Shown: piece after piece, positions 61,614-64,000 of the stretch
Position numbering within the stretch: position 1 is the first letter of the stretch
Layout: each line of letters starts with the position of its first letter
Translations under genes and position numbers: made by a program
From: Rhizobium sp. RU20A
Lineage (GTDB): Bacteria > Pseudomonadota > Alphaproteobacteria > Rhizobiales > Rhizobiaceae
Length of the DNA stretch: 64,000 nucleotides
Direction of reading: 5' to 3'
NCBI RefSeq assembly: GCF_900155885.1
Contig: NZ_FTMB01000005.1
Location: 124,001 to 188,000 of the forward strand
The notes under the pieces: generated by a model
The model's input: the letters and a program-made list of their open reading frames with translations, nothing else
Told to the model about the DNA's origin: nothing
The model's database searches: none

Positions 61614-63227
61614 ATGACCATGGCCGCCTCAGCAACCCTAACATCCCCATCCGCCGCCGCCGCGTCCCCCGCCACAGCCGGGGCCGACGAGAAGATGGAT
61701 CCGCGCCGCCTCATCGCCTTCTTCGCGATGGTGTTCGGCATGTTCATGTCGATTCTCGACATCCAGATCGTCTCGGCCTCGCTGGCCGAGATCCAGGCCG
61801 GCCTCGGCGCCGGCGCGGAAGAGGTCGCCTGGGTGCAGACCTCCTACCTGATCGCCGAGGTCATCATGATCCCGCTGTCGGGTACGCTGGCGCGCATCGT
61901 CTCGACCCGCTACCTCTTCGCCTTCTCGGCGGCCGGCTTCACGGCGGCGAGTGCGCTTGCCGCCACGGCCACCAACATCGACCAGATGATCGTCTACCGT
62001 GCCATTCAGGGCTTCATCGGCGGTGGCATGATCCCCTCGGTCTTTGCCGCGGCCTTCACCATCTTCCCGCCCTCAAAGCGCGCCATTGTTTCGCCGATCA
62101 TCGGCCTCGTTGCGACGCTTGCCCCGACCATCGGGCCGACGGTCGGTGGCTATCTCAGCCACGCCTTTTCCTGGCACTGGCTGTTCCTGGTCAACATCAT
62201 TCCCGGCATCATCGTGACGATCGTCACGTTCAACTTCATCGATTTCGACAAGCCGGAATTCAACCTCATCAAGAAGTTCGACTGGTGGGGGCTGGCCTCC
62301 ATGGCGCTCTTCCTCGGCTCGCTGGAATATGTGCTGGAGGAGGGCAACAACAAGGACTGGTTCAACGACGAGAAGATCGTCATCGGCACGCTCGCGATCG
62401 CCATCGGGGCCTTCGTGTTCTTCTGGCGCGCCTTCAAGGTCGAATTCCCGGTGGTGGATCTGAAAGCCTTCGCGAACCGCAACTTCGCCTTCGGATCGCT
62501 CTTCTCCTTCACGATGGGTATCGGGCTTTATGGTCTCACCTATCTTTACCCTCTCTATCTGGCGCGCATTCGCGGTTACGACTCGCTGATGATCGGCGAG
62601 ACCATGTTCGTGTCGGGCCTTGCCATGTTCCTCACGGCGCCAGTGGCCGGCGCCATGTCGGCGCGCATGGATCCGCGCATCATGATGGCCATGGGCTTCT
62701 TCGGTTTCGGTCTCGGCACCTGGCAGATGCACTTCATCACGGCCGACTGGGACTTCTACGAGCTGCTCGTGCCGCAGATCCTGCGCGGCGTGTCGCTGAT
62801 GATCTGCATGGTGCCGATCAACAATATCGCGCTGGGCACGCTGCCTCCCGCCCGCATCCGCAATGCGTCCGGCCTCTTCAACCTGACGCGAAACCTCGGC
62901 GGGGCCGTGGGTCTTGCGATCATCAACACGCTGATCACCCAGCGCACCGACGAGCATTATGCACGGCTGTCCGAACATGTGCAGTGGGGCAATCCGGAAG
63001 CGATCTCGCAGATGAACAATATCGCCGCCACCTACAATGCCCACGGCATGGACGGCCAGACGATCGCGATCCAGAAACTGGCTGGCATGGTGCGCCAGCA
63101 GGCGTCGGTCATGTCCTTTGCGGATATCTTCCTGCTGCTGACGGGTCTGTTCTTCTCCCTGATCTTCCTGGTCATGCTGATCAAGAAGCCGAGCGCTGTC
63201 CCGGCCAGTGCGGGCGGCGGGCACTGA
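61614..63227 (+). CDS. MFS drug exporter, DHA2 family (EmrB-like)
   Basis: A 537-residue protein with about 14 helices. Visible motifs are MFMSILDIQIVSASLAEIQAGL (helix 1, with the conserved Asp), VQTSYLIAEVIMIPLSGTLARIVSTR (motif A region), FIGGGMIPSVFAA, GLVATLAPTIGPTVGGYLSHAFSWHWLFLVN (motif C, the antiporter signature) and RNLGGAVGLAIINTLI. It exports hydrophobic toxins by proton antiport with the EmrA-type adaptor. It starts 123 bases after the adaptor stop. The two form one transcription unit under the divergent TetR protein. Confidence 0.93.
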   Translation: MTMAASATLTSPSAAAASPATAGADEKMDPRRLIAFFAMVFGMFMSILDIQIVSASLAEIQAGLGAGAEEVAWVQTSYLIAEVIMIPLSGTLARIVSTRYLFAFSAAGFTAASALAATATNIDQMIVYRAIQGFIGGGMIPSVFAAAFTIFPPSKRAIVSPIIGLVATLAPTIGPTVGGYLSHAFSWHWLFLVNIIPGIIVTIVTFNFIDFDKPEFNLIKKFDWWGLASMALFLGSLEYVLEEGNNKDWFNDEKIVIGTLAIAIGAFVFFWRAFKVEFPVVDLKAFANRNFAFGSLFSFTMGIGLYGLTYLYPLYLARIRGYDSLMIGETMFVSGLAMFLTAPVAGAMSARMDPRIMMAMGFFGFGLGTWQMHFITADWDFYELLVPQILRGVSLMICMVPINNIALGTLPPARIRNASGLFNLTRNLGGAVGLAIINTLITQRTDEHYARLSEHVQWGNPEAISQMNNIAATYNAHGMDGQTIAIQKLAGMVRQQASVMSFADIFLLLTGLFFSLIFLVMLIKKPSAVPASAGGGH

Positions 63228-63331
63228 CTCCAATGGATTGACGGCGCCGAGACTTTGCCTCAGGGGGCGGGTATGATGCGGGCTCGTATCCGGTTCGCCC
63301 CCTGATTCCCATGCGCCGAGGTTTCACGCCC

Positions 63332-64000
63332 ATGCCCGCCCTTCGCCGTCGCCACCTGCTTGCCGGTCTTGCCGCCATGGGCTTCATGCCCGCGGGCCGG
63401 CTTCTGGCGGCGGGCAAGCCTGCCGTGGATGCCACTTTCGTTTTCGCCACCGACATGCATGCCTGCCTCATCGATGCCGATCATCTTGGGCCGGACTGCG
63501 AGGCCGAGGGAAAGACGGATGCCAATCTGTTGCGTCACGTGCGCGCCCTGAACGGGCTGCACGCCCAGATCTGGCCGGAAACGATCGACGGCAAGCCGAG
63601 CGGGCTTTCGAGCGCGGGCCGCAGGATCGGCCATCCGCTCGGCATGGTCTGCGGCGGCGACATGACCGATGATGGCGGCGGGCAGCTGAAGGTGCCGGGG
63701 GAGGGCTGGCAGCTGAAGCAGTTCGCCAATCGCTACCAGCAGGGCAGCGGGCCGGATCGCATTCACATGCCGGTCTATGCCGGGCTCGGCAATCACGACC
63801 TCGACCAGGACGGCACGCCGCCGCATGTGGACTGGTACCGCCGTGAGCTGCGCGACTATGTCGAGATGAACCACCGTACCGGCGTGTTCTTCAAGCCGCC
63901 AGTGCCGGTCGCCAATTACGATGCGCTTTCCGACAGCTATTCCTGGGACTGGGGCGGGCTGCACATGGTGCATCTGCAGCGCTTCGGCGGCGATACGACC
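63332..64000 (+). CDS. Tat-exported calcineurin-like metallophosphoesterase (partial)
   Basis: The gene runs off the right edge; 223 codons are present. The N-terminus has a twin-arginine signal (LRRRHLLAGLAAMGFM) and a cut site near AGRLLAA, so the enzyme is folded before export. Metal-site motifs of the calcineurin fold follow in order: FATDMHACLID (DxH), GGDMTDDGG (GDxxD-like, with Met before the first distal Asp) and GLGNHDLDQDG (GNHD). The substrate is unknown. ATG at 63332 has GAGG ten bases upstream; ATG at 63311, seven codons earlier in frame, is also possible. Confidence 0.85.
   Translation, partial: MPALRRRHLLAGLAAMGFMPAGRLLAAGKPAVDATFVFATDMHACLIDADHLGPDCEAEGKTDANLLRHVRALNGLHAQIWPETIDGKPSGLSSAGRRIGHPLGMVCGGDMTDDGGGQLKVPGEGWQLKQFANRYQQGSGPDRIHMPVYAGLGNHDLDQDGTPPHVDWYRRELRDYVEMNHRTGVFFKPPVPVANYDALSDSYSWDWGGLHMVHLQRFGGDTT

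Noticed and set aside
1-64000. tRNA or rRNA genes, insertion sequences, prophage or integrative element
   Set aside because: No cloverleaf-compatible sequence, transposase, integrase or att-like repeat was noticed. Gene content and codon use look uniform. tRNAscan and an IS search would confirm.

Overview
The window is about 64 kb of gene-dense, GC-rich chromosome or chromid from an alphaproteobacterium, most likely a member of the Rhizobiaceae (order Hyphomicrobiales). The reasons are the aerobic cobF-to-cobM corrin cluster, a fused phaAB Na+/H+ antiporter operon, a sitABCD operon preceded by Mur/Fur-type dyads, RIME-like intergenic palindromes, and many four-base ATGA or GTGA gene junctions. 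The genus cannot be fixed from the sequence alone. No rRNA, tRNA, transposase, integrase or CRISPR array was recognised. Two genes are cut by the window edges: a Rieske oxygenase on the left and a Tat-exported metallophosphoesterase on the right.

Region 1 (1-14.5 kb) is a methylated-amine and one-carbon island. On the minus strand lie mgsA, mgsB, mgsC, an OsmC-family gene, gmaS, purU and a Rieske-type demethylating oxygenase. Divergent from them, on the plus strand, is mgdABCD. Together mgs, gmaS and mgd encode the N-methylglutamate route: methylamine is bound to glutamate, its methyl group is moved to N-methylglutamate and then oxidised, and the one-carbon unit passes to tetrahydrofolate, where PurU can release formate. 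Three regulators sit in the middle: an AraC/GATase1-like protein, a small winged-helix protein and an XRE-cupin protein. Candidate operators flank them.

Region 2 (14.5-19.8 kb) is molybdate uptake: a one-domain ModE, then modC, modB and modA on the minus strand. A class II fructose-bisphosphate aldolase gene lies in opposite orientation between modA and modBC. Two ModE-type boxes precede modA. An ung gene follows. Region 3 (19.9-27.4 kb) is the cobalamin cluster cobF-G-H-I-J-(K, reversed)-L-M, with a RIME-like element before cobM. Region 4 (27.4-33.5 kb) is the Pha/Mrp antiporter operon phaAB-C-D-E-F-G.

Region 5 (33.9-42 kb) holds an OmpR-type two-component pair facing a complete RND efflux operon (adaptor, pump, outer-membrane lipoprotein). 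Region 6 (42.3-47.5 kb) holds an ATP-dependent DNA ligase with its partner exonuclease, a nucleoside hydrolase and a DadA-like oxidase. Region 7 (47.6-53.1 kb) is sitABCD metal import, divergent from a 577-residue membrane-anchored protein whose tail carries about forty histidines. That protein is the least explained gene in the window. Region 8 (53.3-64 kb) holds lysS, gltX, an SLC13/RCK permease, a TerC protein, and a TetR regulator divergent from an emrAB-type efflux pair. The TetR boxes reappear, in a close variant, upstream of the RND operon 18 kb away, which suggests that one repressor controls both pumps.
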